Assembly (NCBI RefSeq): GCF_007747995.1
Contig: NZ_CP036276.1
Coordinates: 4,703,001-4,767,000, forward strand
Length of the DNA stretch: 64,000 nt
Reading direction: 5' to 3'
From: Symmachiella dynata
GTDB lineage: Bacteria > Planctomycetota > Planctomycetia > Planctomycetales > Planctomycetaceae
The notes under the pieces were generated by a model that ran no database searches, was not told the origin of the DNA, and saw nothing but the letters and a program-made list of their open reading frames with translations. Made by a program: the position numbers and the translations under genes. This document shows, one piece after another, positions 27,446 through 36,819 of the stretch (the first letter of the stretch is position 1; each line of letters starts with the position of its first letter).

Positions 27446-27472
27446 GGCCAAGGCATGGCCAGCATTTTTTTT
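27446..27472 (+). terminator. Probable terminator after the ROK kinase gene
   Basis: GGCCA-aggca-TGGCC forms a short hairpin directly after the stop codon, followed after four bases by eight T residues. The stem is only 5 bp, so confidence is moderate. Confidence 0.5.
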
Positions 27473-27498
27473 CTTCCTCAAGCCTGTCCCCTCAAACC

Positions 27499-30189
27499 TC
27501 AAGCCTTTTGAAACGTGCGTGACTGAAACCATTTCCCGGCAGGACTGTTCAATAGTGCGGGGAGAAAAACCAAGTCCCCCACGAGCGTTGCGGTCAATAA
27601 CGTAAGCATCAGCCAGGCGAATCGCCCTGTCGGCACGAAGCCGCTCAGCGCGAACACGACCATTCCCATTCCACAAATGACCGTGGTCTGGATCATCGCC
27701 CGCGCACAATGTCCAAAGCAGAGGCGTACTGCTTCAGCCCGGTCGTGGCCGCGCGTGGTTTCGATGCGAAACCACGTTAGAAAATGCAATGTGTCATCCA
27801 CGGCGATCCCCAAAGCCACGCTAGCGGTCATCATCGTGCCGATCCCGACGGGGAGATCCCACCACCCCATCGCGCCAAACACGACGGCAGCGGGAAAGAC
27901 GTTGGGCAACATGGCGATCAGGCCGGCACGGATCTTGCCCAACACAAAAATCATCGCCAGCGCCACCAATCCAAACGCGGTTAAAAAACTGCTGTAGAGG
28001 TCGTGCAACAATATGCGTTGCGATTTGGAGACGACCGGCATGACACCCGTATATTCCGCCGAGATCGTCGGTCGTTGACCCGTTTCAACTTCTTCCAACA
28101 CAGGGTCGACCACCTGACGCAAATCGGTCAGCGACTGGTGGTAATCTAATTCTTGCATCGCCGGGAGTCGCGCGCTGATTCGCCAACTTTGACGTCCGTC
28201 CGTTTCGTAAAAATAGTTTCGTTGAATCAACTGTTGACGAATCTCTACCTCTGCGACAGCCAGTGCACGCGACTTCAACAGTTCGACCGGTGGAACTTGA
28301 TAGGTGGGGAATGACGCCGGAAATTCGTCCACAGCATACGTCACCGGTTCTGACGCGCTCGATTGCAATCGCCCCTGGGCAAAGGCCTGCAATGCCGCAA
28401 GTGATGTTCGAGGCGGACGGCTCAATGCCTCGACCACGAGAGCATCGGCGAACTTGGCACCCTCGCGAAATGTCGAGTGATGCAGACTCACCATCGTCAC
28501 TGCCGTTGCGGGCCGCGTAAACGCAAGCGCCGCCCGGTGTGATTCAGTTGTTGACAATGCATGCGGTATCAAAGAGGCCTCTGGCAAATCGCGCGGGATC
28601 GGCAACTGCAAGCGTGCGGCCACCGCCATAGCTTGTTGCTCGTCCGGCGCGTTTTGCGTGAGAATTGGCGTGAACGTCGCTCCCGACAGAGTCCCGGCAA
28701 TGTGCGGGACGCGACGAATCGCCTGCTCAACGCGTCGCACGACATCAATCCGATCGCTAAACAGTAAATCGTTCCGGTCATCAAAATTTAGAATGACTTC
28801 CACCGGCACGAGCGGGCCCAGGTCCCGTTCCAAGACCTCATAATTCCGCGAAATCCGACTCTCCGCCGGGAACAGACTATCGAAGGCAATTGAGGAGCGA
28901 ATGTTTTGCAGTCCATAGCCAGCGACCAAAGTGCCGATGAGAAACAAGACACAAAGCGGCAGCGCATACCGCTGAATTCCGGTAGCATAAACGTCAAGAA
29001 TCCGGTCGAAACGGCGCGGGCGCGGCAGTGGTGCTCCGTCTTCAGCCACCGTCATTGCTGGAGTGATAATCGCGGGCCATTTGACCAAGGCTCCCGGTAG
29101 TACATACAGCAACAAGGCAATCGTCACCGAGACGCCTCCTGCGGCGAAGAGACCGAATTGCACGATCGGTTCAATGTCACTGACGCACAAAGACAATAAT
29201 CCCATGGCCGTCGTCACCACAGCCAAGATGCACGGACGACGCCCCGCTTGAAAGGCACGATCGGCGGCTCCGGGAACTCCAAATCGGCGGACCGCATCGT
29301 AATAGTAATTGACCAAATGCACGCCGGCCGAGACCGTGAGCACCAACACCAACGTGGGCAACACGATCAGCAGGGCATTCATCCGCACACCCGACCAATG
29401 CATGCTGGCTAAAACCAGTCCCTGCCCAAACAGGGCTGTGCACAGCACGATCGTCGTATACCGCCAAGACCGCAAACACCACCAGCACAAGAGCGCTGAG
29501 ACAATCGTCGAGGGAATACTCAATCGATTGGCGTCGAACGTCGCTTCAGCATCGAGAAATGCTCCTTCCACCGCTGGTCCCGCCAACAAGAACTGCGCTT
29601 CATCAATTCCGGTCACTCGCTCCGCCTCACGCAGAATCACCGAAATCGACTCATCCCGCTCATAGAGGCCCTTTTCGGTCAAAACGACAACCAGACAACT
29701 AAAATCGCTGTCCTTCCCCACCAACGAACCGCGCAGCCGTGACAATGCTTCATCGCGCGACAAACTCAACGGAGGCTCCATCAATTCCTGAAGCGCCGTA
29801 TAACCACTGACAGTTTCGTCGAAGTAAGCGGCCTCTTCAGCGTGAGACTCGTCACCGCGCAGCGCCGTGATTGCCGCTGCGACTTCTGCCAACCGGGGAT
29901 CGTCGACCGAGCAACCGGGCCAACTGAGTAGCACCGAATTGCCACTTTCAAATTCATCGATGAACCGTTCCAACGCCTGCCGTTCCGGAAGCGAGTCGGG
30001 TAGCCACCGTGATGGCAACGTCAACATGCTGTGCATGGTCTGCTGCGCGGCAATGCCGATGAACGGCACCATGCAGAGCATCAAGATCGACGCCATGAGC
30101 CAACGACGACGAAAACGCGTTTCGATGGCGGTGATGCTGTCTGCAGAACAATTTGCGGGCGCGAGCGGTGGGTTACCGAGGGGAGTCAT
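27499..30189 (-). CDS. RND/MMPL-superfamily exporter
   Basis: This 896-aa protein has the two-fold RND layout. There is a membrane segment near residue 30, a large outer loop, and five to six membrane helices around 225-370. Another helix lies near 420, then a second outer loop, then the last five helices from about 720. Sterol-sensing-domain-like stretches appear at LIVLPTLVLVLTVSAGVHLV and VALGIAVDDTLHFLTWFRIE; the second contains the conserved Asp pair of the proton relay. This fits the MMPL/HpnN-like branch that moves hydrophobic lipids. The cargo is unknown, with no hopanoid genes nearby. It converges on the ROK kinase and is divergent from the cytochrome fusion gene. Confidence 0.85.
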   Translation of the reverse strand: MTPLGNPPLAPANCSADSITAIETRFRRRWLMASILMLCMVPFIGIAAQQTMHSMLTLPSRWLPDSLPERQALERFIDEFESGNSVLLSWPGCSVDDPRLAEVAAAITALRGDESHAEEAAYFDETVSGYTALQELMEPPLSLSRDEALSRLRGSLVGKDSDFSCLVVVLTEKGLYERDESISVILREAERVTGIDEAQFLLAGPAVEGAFLDAEATFDANRLSIPSTIVSALLCWWCLRSWRYTTIVLCTALFGQGLVLASMHWSGVRMNALLIVLPTLVLVLTVSAGVHLVNYYYDAVRRFGVPGAADRAFQAGRRPCILAVVTTAMGLLSLCVSDIEPIVQFGLFAAGGVSVTIALLLYVLPGALVKWPAIITPAMTVAEDGAPLPRPRRFDRILDVYATGIQRYALPLCVLFLIGTLVAGYGLQNIRSSIAFDSLFPAESRISRNYEVLERDLGPLVPVEVILNFDDRNDLLFSDRIDVVRRVEQAIRRVPHIAGTLSGATFTPILTQNAPDEQQAMAVAARLQLPIPRDLPEASLIPHALSTTESHRAALAFTRPATAVTMVSLHHSTFREGAKFADALVVEALSRPPRTSLAALQAFAQGRLQSSASEPVTYAVDEFPASFPTYQVPPVELLKSRALAVAEVEIRQQLIQRNYFYETDGRQSWRISARLPAMQELDYHQSLTDLRQVVDPVLEEVETGQRPTISAEYTGVMPVVSKSQRILLHDLYSSFLTAFGLVALAMIFVLGKIRAGLIAMLPNVFPAAVVFGAMGWWDLPVGIGTMMTASVALGIAVDDTLHFLTWFRIETTRGHDRAEAVRLCFGHCARAMIQTTVICGMGMVVFALSGFVPTGRFAWLMLTLLTATLVGDLVFLPALLNSPAGKWFQSRTFQKA

Positions 30190-30556
30190 AGGTCCTTCTC
30201 TCTCACAATGTGCCAGCCTCTCCGGATGATCCGGCGAGGCGAATTCAACGGTGTCGTCAAACAGTCGTGGCTGTGAGAGAAAGATTCATTTTTTCTAGAG
30301 CGGCGTCGATCAAGCAGGATCCAACCGCTGTACTGCCCAGAATGCGTTCCCGGCGACATTCTGCAGGCATTGTAGACAATCGTCGGCCGTATGTCACGTG
30401 ATTATGTAGTCGCTGTCGACGAACGAATCCGCATGTTTTTTTGCTGGCGATTGCCGCCGCGCGGCGCGATATCCCATAATGGCCCCTACGCCAGTTGCGC
30501 CCCCGTACCCGCTGTCTTCTCGCGTCTGCCTTTAACACTGAGTAAGGAACTCCTGC
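30190..30556. other. Divergent intergenic region
   Basis: This region lies between the RND exporter (minus) and the propeller-cytochrome gene (plus). No gene or recognised element is seen; it should hold both promoters. Confidence 0.35.
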
Positions 30557-32389
30557 ATGCGACGTTTTGCGTTTGTTTTTGTGCTGCTTGGACTCACCGC
30601 GCCTCTCGACGCGCTGGCCGGTACGTCCAATAGCTTGATGGATATCTCCGCCGACGGCCGTTTATTAGCTTGCTCAAATCGCGACAACGGCACGGTGAGT
30701 CTTGTCGATCTGCAATCGAACGCCGTGATACGCGAAATCCCCGTCGGGCATCATCCCGAAGGAGTCAGTTTTCTGGGAGAGACGCACAATCTAGCAGTGG
30801 CGGTCTATGACGAGGATCAAGTTCTCTTCATTGATGGTCAAACGGGAAAAATTGATGCTCGCATTGATGTGTTCGACGAACCGTACGGCGTCGTTTCCAA
30901 CAGCGACGGCAGCCGCGTTTACGTGACCTTGGAATATCCCGGCACCGTGTTGGAAATCGATACGGCTGCACACACGGTGCTGCGCTCCTTGCCTGCCGGA
31001 AAGTTCCTCCGTGGCATTGCGATCGAACCGGGTGAGGAACGACTGTTAGTCTCCGAATACCACACCGGCATTGTCAAAGCGATCGAATTGAAGTCCGGCA
31101 AAGTCGTCGACAGTTGGCAAGGTTCGCGAGATGATAACCTAGCGCGGCAACTGCAACCGCACCCCACGCGTCCCAAGGTCTATCTGCCCCACATCCGCTC
31201 CAAAATAACCGTCACACATGGTGCCGGTTCCATTTTCCCCTACGTGACCGTCATCGACTCCGCCCCCGGCGAGGGTCGCCGCCGCAAACCGATTGCCATG
31301 GATTCCTTCAAAGGAACCTTGGTCGTCGCCAACCCTTGGGAATTGGCGATTTCGCCCGACGGCCAACGGCTGTATGTGGTCTTTGCCGGGACGGACGACA
31401 TGTACGTCTGCGACATTTTGGATGACAATTATCGCGAAATCAAATTTGTGAAAGTCAAAAACCTCGGCCGCAATCCCCGCGCGGTCCGCGTCGCACCGGA
31501 CAATCAATCGTTTTACGTCTACAACGCTCTCGACTTTGCTGTGGTCAAATACGATGCTCACACACTGCGGCCGATTGCGACCATCCCCGTCTGTGAAAAC
31601 CCGCACGATGAACAAATCCTGCTGGGCAAGGTGCTATTTTATTCCGCACAGCAACCGATGGTCGGCCGCCGTTGGATTTCCTGCGCCAGTTGTCATCCGG
31701 ACGGGCACAGCGATGGACGGACTTGGCATAACCCCGAAGGACTACGCGATACGACCGCTCTGTTCGGCATGGCCTGGACGCATCCCATTCACTGGTCGGC
31801 GGATCGCGATGAGGTCCAAGACTTCGAACACACCATTCGCAGCCAACTGATGCAAGGTCGCGGACTGATCCGTGGTGACGTCAACCCGGCGTTGGAAACC
31901 CCCAATCGCGGACTCTCCGCCGAATTGGATGCCATCGCTGCCTATTCCAATTCCCACAAATTCACCCTCAGCCCACACGCCAAAACAGGCTTAAACGCGG
32001 CTGCCAAACGCGGACAAAAGCTGTTTTTCGATGAAGAAACCCAGTGCGCCACCTGCCACGGCGGACCTTTCTTCACCGACTCTCGCATGGAAAAACCATT
32101 CCGGCTGCACGACGTGGGCACAGGCAACGACGACCCCTCAGAAATCATGGGCCCCAAATACGATACCCCGACGCTGCTGGGGATTTATCGCACCGCCCCC
32201 TATCTGCATCACGGCAAAGCCAAGACGCTCCGGGATGTGCTCACGACACAAAACAAAAACGACCAACACGGTCAAACCAGTCATCTGTCAGCGGAACAAA
32301 TCGATGATCTCGTCGAGTTCCTCAAATGCCTACCGTACGAGGATCCGGAACCGGCGGCGATCAAGGCGGGTTTGCGGCGCGTTGATTGA
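30557..32389 (+). CDS. Exported YVTN-type beta-propeller fused to dihaem cytochrome c (MauG/CcpA-like)
   Basis: This 610-aa protein has a signal peptide (MRRFAFVFVLLGLTAPLDAL). Residues about 25-345 are YVTN-like propeller blades, e.g. GTVSLVDLQSNAVIREIPVG, GTVLEIDTAAHTVLRSLPAG and FAVVKYDAHTLRPIATIPVC. The C-terminal part has two haem c sites, CASCH (376-380) and CATCH (497-501), in a context like cytochrome-c peroxidase/MauG: LFFDEETQCATCHGGPFFTD, then YDTPTLLGIYRTAPYLHHGK. It should act outside the cytoplasm in electron transfer or peroxide or cofactor chemistry. The propeller may bind a partner. It ends at a strong terminator. Confidence 0.88.
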   Translation: MRRFAFVFVLLGLTAPLDALAGTSNSLMDISADGRLLACSNRDNGTVSLVDLQSNAVIREIPVGHHPEGVSFLGETHNLAVAVYDEDQVLFIDGQTGKIDARIDVFDEPYGVVSNSDGSRVYVTLEYPGTVLEIDTAAHTVLRSLPAGKFLRGIAIEPGEERLLVSEYHTGIVKAIELKSGKVVDSWQGSRDDNLARQLQPHPTRPKVYLPHIRSKITVTHGAGSIFPYVTVIDSAPGEGRRRKPIAMDSFKGTLVVANPWELAISPDGQRLYVVFAGTDDMYVCDILDDNYREIKFVKVKNLGRNPRAVRVAPDNQSFYVYNALDFAVVKYDAHTLRPIATIPVCENPHDEQILLGKVLFYSAQQPMVGRRWISCASCHPDGHSDGRTWHNPEGLRDTTALFGMAWTHPIHWSADRDEVQDFEHTIRSQLMQGRGLIRGDVNPALETPNRGLSAELDAIAAYSNSHKFTLSPHAKTGLNAAAKRGQKLFFDEETQCATCHGGPFFTDSRMEKPFRLHDVGTGNDDPSEIMGPKYDTPTLLGIYRTAPYLHHGKAKTLRDVLTTQNKNDQHGQTSHLSAEQIDDLVEFLKCLPYEDPEPAAIKAGLRRVD

Positions 32390-32409
32390 TATTGAACATT
32401 CAAGTAGAC

Positions 32410-32447
32410 AAACAGGCCCGCGTCTCGTGAGAAACGCGGGCCTGTTT
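32410..32447. terminator. Bidirectional terminator
   Basis: AAACAGGCCCGCGT pairs perfectly with ACGCGGGCCTGTTT (14 bp, 10-nt loop), with T residues on both sides of the stem ends. It lies between the convergent cytochrome-fusion and oxidoreductase genes. Confidence 0.88.
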
Positions 32448-32478
32448 CGATTTCAATCCGTCATTTTAACGCGATGAT

Positions 32479-33945
32479 TTACGCCTGCGCGGGAACTTCA
32501 TATCCCTTGCGGTATTCCCGCGTCGTCAAGGCGTTTGCGGCGGCGTTGTCGATGAACGATTCCGTTTTCTTATCGACCATCAACTTCGGCCCCATGGCGA
32601 ACTTCACCTGCGAAGGATCGACATTGTTGTCCTTCAAGTGCGACTTGGTCCGCTCGAAGACATCGACCGCAAATTCATTACCCGCCAAGCCAGCTGGGGC
32701 AGCCCCGAAATCGCTGGACTCACCCAGGCGATAGGAAATGTTCGCCAGATGGCACAACGCGCTCGACAGATGGCCTTCGTTGATCTCGCCATTGAGATCT
32801 TCAACACGACGGCTACGGACGGCATCGACAAAGTTGTTGTAGTGATAACTATCGTCCCCTTCGCTGAAGCGTTTGATCTCATTACCATCTGGATCAAACA
32901 CGACGGCTGAGGTATAGCTGCATTTCATGTAGCCATTTTCGCAATGGAAAATATTGCCGACGTCATTGCCGCCCGCATCGCCACCTAAGTAATGCTTCGT
33001 CGGCAGTCCACGGGTTTCGAAGACCAACAGTTTGTCGCCGTATTCCATGATCGACATTTCGGTGTTCGGCGTTTCGCCGTCGTCGACGTAACCAAACCGG
33101 CCGCCGAATGAGATCACACTGTCAGCCAACGTATCGGCCCCAATGCCCCACCGGGCGACGTCCATTTGGTGGATCCCTTGGTTCCCCAAATCGCCGTTAC
33201 CGTACTCCCATTGCCAATGCCAGTCGTAGTGCAGGCTCTTGCGGGGCACATCGGCCCGCAGCGGTGTCGGTCCCAGCCAGAGATCGTAGTCCACCCCTTT
33301 GGGGACCGGCGTCTCTCCAACGTGGTCGATGCTTTTGCGCCGCTTGTAGCACAACGCCCGAGCGACCTGAAGTTCACCCAGGCCGCCCTCTTTGAGAAAC
33401 TTGATCCCTTCGATCACACCAGGATTCGAGCGAATTTGTGTGCCCGCTTGGCAAACACGGCCTTCTTTGCGGGCCACATCCACCATCACGCGGCCTTCGC
33501 GAATATTGTGGCTGACCGGTTTCTCGACGTAGACATCTTTACCGGCCTGCATCGCCCAAATCGCGGCCAGCGAGTGCCAATGGTTCGGCGTGGCGATCGA
33601 GACCACATCGATCGAGTCGTCGTCCATCACGCGTCGCAGGTCTTGATAATAAGTCGGTTTCTTGCCGGTTTTCTTATGAACGTTTTCCACTCCCTTGATG
33701 TGTCCCACCGTCTCGTCCGGATCACACACAGCGACAACATCGCAGTTCTCCACACCCGTAAAGCCGTTAATGTGGCTGCGGCCTCGACCGTTGACGCCCA
33801 ACACAGCGACACGGACGGTTTCATTCGCGCTTTTGTTCGCTTTGGCTGCCTGAAGAATCGGCTGCCCCATCAAGCCACCCGCCGTAGCGGTCGCCGTGGC
33901 CAACATCGTGTTTTCTAAAAAGCGCCGTCGAGTTTGATTTGCCAT
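32479..33945 (-). CDS. Tat-exported Gfo/Idh/MocA family oxidoreductase
   Basis: This 488-aa protein starts with a twin-arginine signal (TRRRFLENTMLATATATAGG). The Rossmann motif is VAVLGVNGRGRSH, followed by TPNHWHSLAAIWAMQAGKD and the catalytic VEKPVSHNIREG (EKP). The long C-terminal domain contains WQWEYGNGDLGNQGIHQMD, a hallmark of the exported planctomycete branch. It is related to, but distinct from, the copy at 23602-24888, being 60 residues longer. It likely works on sugars or polyols in the periplasm. It ends against a bidirectional terminator and is followed upstream by a long AT-rich region. Confidence 0.92.
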   Translation of the reverse strand: MANQTRRRFLENTMLATATATAGGLMGQPILQAAKANKSANETVRVAVLGVNGRGRSHINGFTGVENCDVVAVCDPDETVGHIKGVENVHKKTGKKPTYYQDLRRVMDDDSIDVVSIATPNHWHSLAAIWAMQAGKDVYVEKPVSHNIREGRVMVDVARKEGRVCQAGTQIRSNPGVIEGIKFLKEGGLGELQVARALCYKRRKSIDHVGETPVPKGVDYDLWLGPTPLRADVPRKSLHYDWHWQWEYGNGDLGNQGIHQMDVARWGIGADTLADSVISFGGRFGYVDDGETPNTEMSIMEYGDKLLVFETRGLPTKHYLGGDAGGNDVGNIFHCENGYMKCSYTSAVVFDPDGNEIKRFSEGDDSYHYNNFVDAVRSRRVEDLNGEINEGHLSSALCHLANISYRLGESSDFGAAPAGLAGNEFAVDVFERTKSHLKDNNVDPSQVKFAMGPKLMVDKKTESFIDNAAANALTTREYRKGYEVPAQA

Positions 33946-34498
33946 TGTGGAATGACCCTTTGCAAGATTTCCAAAACAGGATGTAACTGATCGATACGAA
34001 ATTCATGGAGGCGTCGGAAGTGATGCGTTGTGCATGGTTGTGACCTTGTCGATTGCGACCACACGACTCACAAACCAAGCTAGCAATTGACAACAACTCG
34101 ACGTCAGAGTTTTCAAGTGATCCCTCAAATCCCTCAGGGATTATTGTACTAAACAGCCAATCGTTACAAAACCCGACGAAGCGGCAGTTGCCGCTGATTT
34201 TTCTCAGTTTTTTCCGTTTGGGCTTGTTGTCTCATTCTCCCCCCGGGTATCATTTTAATGGGCAATGCATAAGTGACACGAGTTGAAGTTCTCGGTAATT
34301 TCTCCTCAACAGGTTCACTTTTCGGAAGACTCTGATTAGCAATCAGTCATCACTCTCCAAGAACACGTTTTGAACGTGTTTTCTAACTGCAACAACACCA
34401 AAGTGATATGATTGGTTTGCGACATAGTCGCCCTTCAAGTTGCTTGCGTATTCAGCAGCTTGCAAAAACTGAAGACCCTTGGGGATGAGGAGTAAAGC
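33946..34498. other. Long AT-rich regulatory region upstream of the FixJ-like gene
   Basis: No gene is supported in 553 bases. The region is AT-rich and carries two perfect small palindromes near 34332-34383, listed separately. It separates divergent genes, so it should contain both promoters. Confidence 0.4.
34332..34383 (+). promoter_or_regulatory. Two palindromes upstream of the FixJ-like regulator
   Basis: CTGATT-agc-AATCAG (34332-34346) and AACACGTT-ttg-AACGTGTT (34362-34380, followed by TTTC) are perfect dyads 115-170 nt before the regulator's start. They could be operator sites. The second could be a weak terminator or attenuator. Nothing in the sequence decides between these. Confidence 0.35.
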
Positions 34499-35158
34499 AT
34501 GGCTGTTGATCAAGCGGCGCCACAACACCAGGAAAAATCGACCACAGTCGATGCTCAAGCGACTGTCTTCATTGTCGATGACGACCCCGCAGTGCGTGGT
34601 TCGATGTCTTGGTTACTGGAATCCGTCGACCTGCCTGTCGAGGTGTGTGCTTCGGCTCAAGAATTTCTCGACACCTATAACCCCGCAATCCCCGGTTGTC
34701 TTGTCCTTGATATTCGTCTGCCCGGTATGGGTGGGATGGAGCTGCAGAAAGAACTCGCCAAGCGGAACATCCACATCCCCATCATCATCGTCACCGGTCA
34801 CGCCGAAGTTCCGATGGCTGTCCGCGCAATGAAAGCCGGTGCTGTCGACTTCATCGAAAAACCGTTCAGCGATCAAGTCTTGTTGGATTGTATCCGCACC
34901 GCCCTGCAACGCGATTTCGAATCACGTGGCGACGATATCCGCCGCGAAGAAATCGCCGCCCGCATCCGCACACTGACCCCGCGGGAATTCGAGGTCAAGG
35001 AAAAAGTCGTCGAAGGCAACTCCAACAAAATGATCGCCGCCCAACTGGGTGTGAGTCGCAAAACCGTTGAAGCGCACCGCGCCGGCGTGATGAAAAAAAT
35101 GAAAGCTCAATCGGTCGCCGACCTCGTCCGCATGGTCACCGAATACCGGTCGCTCTAA
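34499..35158 (+). CDS. FixJ-type response regulator (receiver plus LuxR helix-turn-helix)
   Basis: This 219-aa protein has an N-terminal receiver domain (about residues 20-135): the acidic pocket VDDDPAVRGSM, phosphoacceptor Asp in LVLDIRLPGMGGME, Thr in IIIVTGHAEVPMAVRAMKAG and Lys in DFIEKPF. The C-terminal LuxR/GerE DNA-binding domain follows: LTPREFEVKEKVVEGNSNKM and QLGVSRKTVEAHRAGVMKKM. The order and the GHAEVPMAVRAMKAGA block are typical of FixJ/TodT regulators. No histidine kinase is adjacent, so its partner is elsewhere. GAGGAG about 9 nt upstream supports the ATG at 34499. Confidence 0.93.
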   Translation: MAVDQAAPQHQEKSTTVDAQATVFIVDDDPAVRGSMSWLLESVDLPVEVCASAQEFLDTYNPAIPGCLVLDIRLPGMGGMELQKELAKRNIHIPIIIVTGHAEVPMAVRAMKAGAVDFIEKPFSDQVLLDCIRTALQRDFESRGDDIRREEIAARIRTLTPREFEVKEKVVEGNSNKMIAAQLGVSRKTVEAHRAGVMKKMKAQSVADLVRMVTEYRSL

Positions 35159-35270
35159 CAGACGACTCAACCCGTGTAGCCGCGATTGCAATAGCAACCG
35201 TGGCCAGCACAACCGGCAAGAAACAGCAATCTCAGCGATCACCCGCACGATCCAGTCTTGGCACGCCCAA

Positions 35271-36152
35271 TCAGGCACTCGGCAACCGATGCTGCTGGAA
35301 GAACTTCCACAGCACGGCATTGGCATCCAAGTTCTTCGTGCTCTTGCCCAAAAATAACAGCGGCGGCTTTTGCCCCGGCCATGTGTGTCCGCCCCCTTCG
35401 ATCACATACAATTCGATCACAGCCCCCGTATCACCGGGCGGAAACACTTCGCGCCACACCGACGTTCCGTCATCCACAAGAACCGGGAACTCCGTTCGCA
35501 GTGGCGTCTCTTCACAACGATTCGCCGCTTTCCAACAATCCAATGTGTGCGCCACGGAAAAGAACTCGGTCCGTGATGGACTCCGTTTTCCACGGCCTCC
35601 TTCCAGCGGAACGAAATAATCCTCAGTCCCGTGCATATGCAAAATCGGCACCGGACGCGCGGGTGAACAGCACTCCGTCCCCATCGTTCCCCCAATCGAA
35701 GCGATCGCCGCGATCCGCTCCGACAACTCCGCCGCCAACCGGTAACTGAGCATCCCGCCGTTGGACATGCCCGTCGCATACACGCGTGCAACATCCACCG
35801 GCAGCCGCGCCGACAAATCATCCAACATGGCCGCGACGAAACCGATTTCATCCGCCGGCGGGTGATCAGGGGGATGATCGTTGCAACAAATCCCCGCATC
35901 CCACGACAACAAATGCGGCTGCGGCCCCGTCCCATTGGGATAGACGACAACAAACCCCGCCTCGTCCGCAACAGGATTCAACCCACAAAACCGCACCATC
36001 CCCTCCGCATTCGACCGCCCGCCATGAAAAGCCAGTACCACAGGAAGCGGCCTTGAGGCATCGACCCCAGAAGGAACGTGTACCAAATAACTCCGCTCGG
36101 TCCCGTCGACGTCGATGGTGTGCAGCGTATCGTTTTCGTGTGAATTGTGCAT
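35271..36152 (-). CDS. Polyhydroxybutyrate-depolymerase-like esterase (LpqC/feruloyl-esterase group)
   Basis: This 293-aa alpha/beta hydrolase has RSYLVHVPSG, then PVVLAFHGGRSNAEGM. The glycine-flanked nucleophile elbow is YATGMSNGGMLSY. The acid strand is in HMHGTEDYFVPLEGG and the catalytic His in EGGGHTWPG. The WDAGICCNDHPPDH segment with paired Cys is common in this group. There is no signal peptide, so export is doubtful. It could cleave hydroxyalkanoate oligomers or phenolic esters; the sequence does not show which. It lies alone, convergent with the FixJ-like gene. Confidence 0.88.
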   Translation of the reverse strand: MHNSHENDTLHTIDVDGTERSYLVHVPSGVDASRPLPVVLAFHGGRSNAEGMVRFCGLNPVADEAGFVVVYPNGTGPQPHLLSWDAGICCNDHPPDHPPADEIGFVAAMLDDLSARLPVDVARVYATGMSNGGMLSYRLAAELSERIAAIASIGGTMGTECCSPARPVPILHMHGTEDYFVPLEGGRGKRSPSRTEFFSVAHTLDCWKAANRCEETPLRTEFPVLVDDGTSVWREVFPPGDTGAVIELYVIEGGGHTWPGQKPPLLFLGKSTKNLDANAVLWKFFQQHRLPSA

Positions 36153-36483
36153 AAAATCCGTTGTTCATTAAATCCATTGGGTAGCCTGGAAAGATTTTTT
36201 CAGGCCGACGAAGTCGGCAAGAAGCCTCTATTACGGCGATCCATACCACAAATATGTTGCAACAAAAACCCTCGGGTGTCTGTCTCGCTCCATAGAATCT
36301 TTCCGGGTCACTCGTGACCAATTATGATGATGCCCTATCGCACCCGCAATCACAACCTTGCACTTCCACGACACCGGCAACGATTCGTTGGCTTTGCACC
36401 TGCTGATGACGCAGCAAGACTCGACGCTCCACAGAAAAAGTGGTATCGTCACGGCCACACATTTTGCAAAGGAGCCCCTGAAA
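36153..36483. other. Divergent intergenic region
   Basis: No gene is supported. The region lies between the esterase (minus) and a small conserved gene (plus). A run of T followed by CAGGCCGACG occurs near 36196-36210, with no clear structure. Confidence 0.3.
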
Positions 36484-36753
36484 ATGACTGAACCAGACGC
36501 AGCCGCCGCGCCGGATGGACCGACCAACGAAGAACTCAAACGCGCGCTAAAAGCCTTCAAAAAACGCCTCAAACTGACCCGTACCGATGACGAGGCCCGG
36601 CTCGGTTACGGCGGCATGACCAGCGGCCGCAAATCAGCAATCACCGGCATCACCCCGCCCAACCAATACCCCCCCGCCGTCTGGCAAGAGCTGGTCAAAC
36701 GAGGCAAACTCAAACACATCGGCCAAGGCCTGTACGAGTTGGTGCCAGTCTGA
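36484..36753 (+). CDS. Small conserved hypothetical protein
   Basis: This 89-aa basic protein has a helical N-terminal half (NEELKRALKAFKKRLKLTR). Then comes a Gly/Ser-rich turn (GYGGMTSGRKSAITGITPP) and a compact end (WQELVKRGKLKHIGQGLYEL). AAGGAG lies 9 nt before the ATG at 36484; the frame upstream to 36358 is not needed. I recognise the pattern from unnamed planctomycete proteins but know no function. The C-terminal shape, WQELVKRGKL followed by GLYEL, resembles a small winged-helix wing. This is only an impression. Confidence 0.7.
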   Translation: MTEPDAAAAPDGPTNEELKRALKAFKKRLKLTRTDDEARLGYGGMTSGRKSAITGITPPNQYPPAVWQELVKRGKLKHIGQGLYELVPV

Positions 36754-36819
36754 TGGGTGGTGGTTAACGAACGGACTTACAGGACTGTTTTCGGACCAAG
36801 ACGAGTATAGGTTGAAGCG

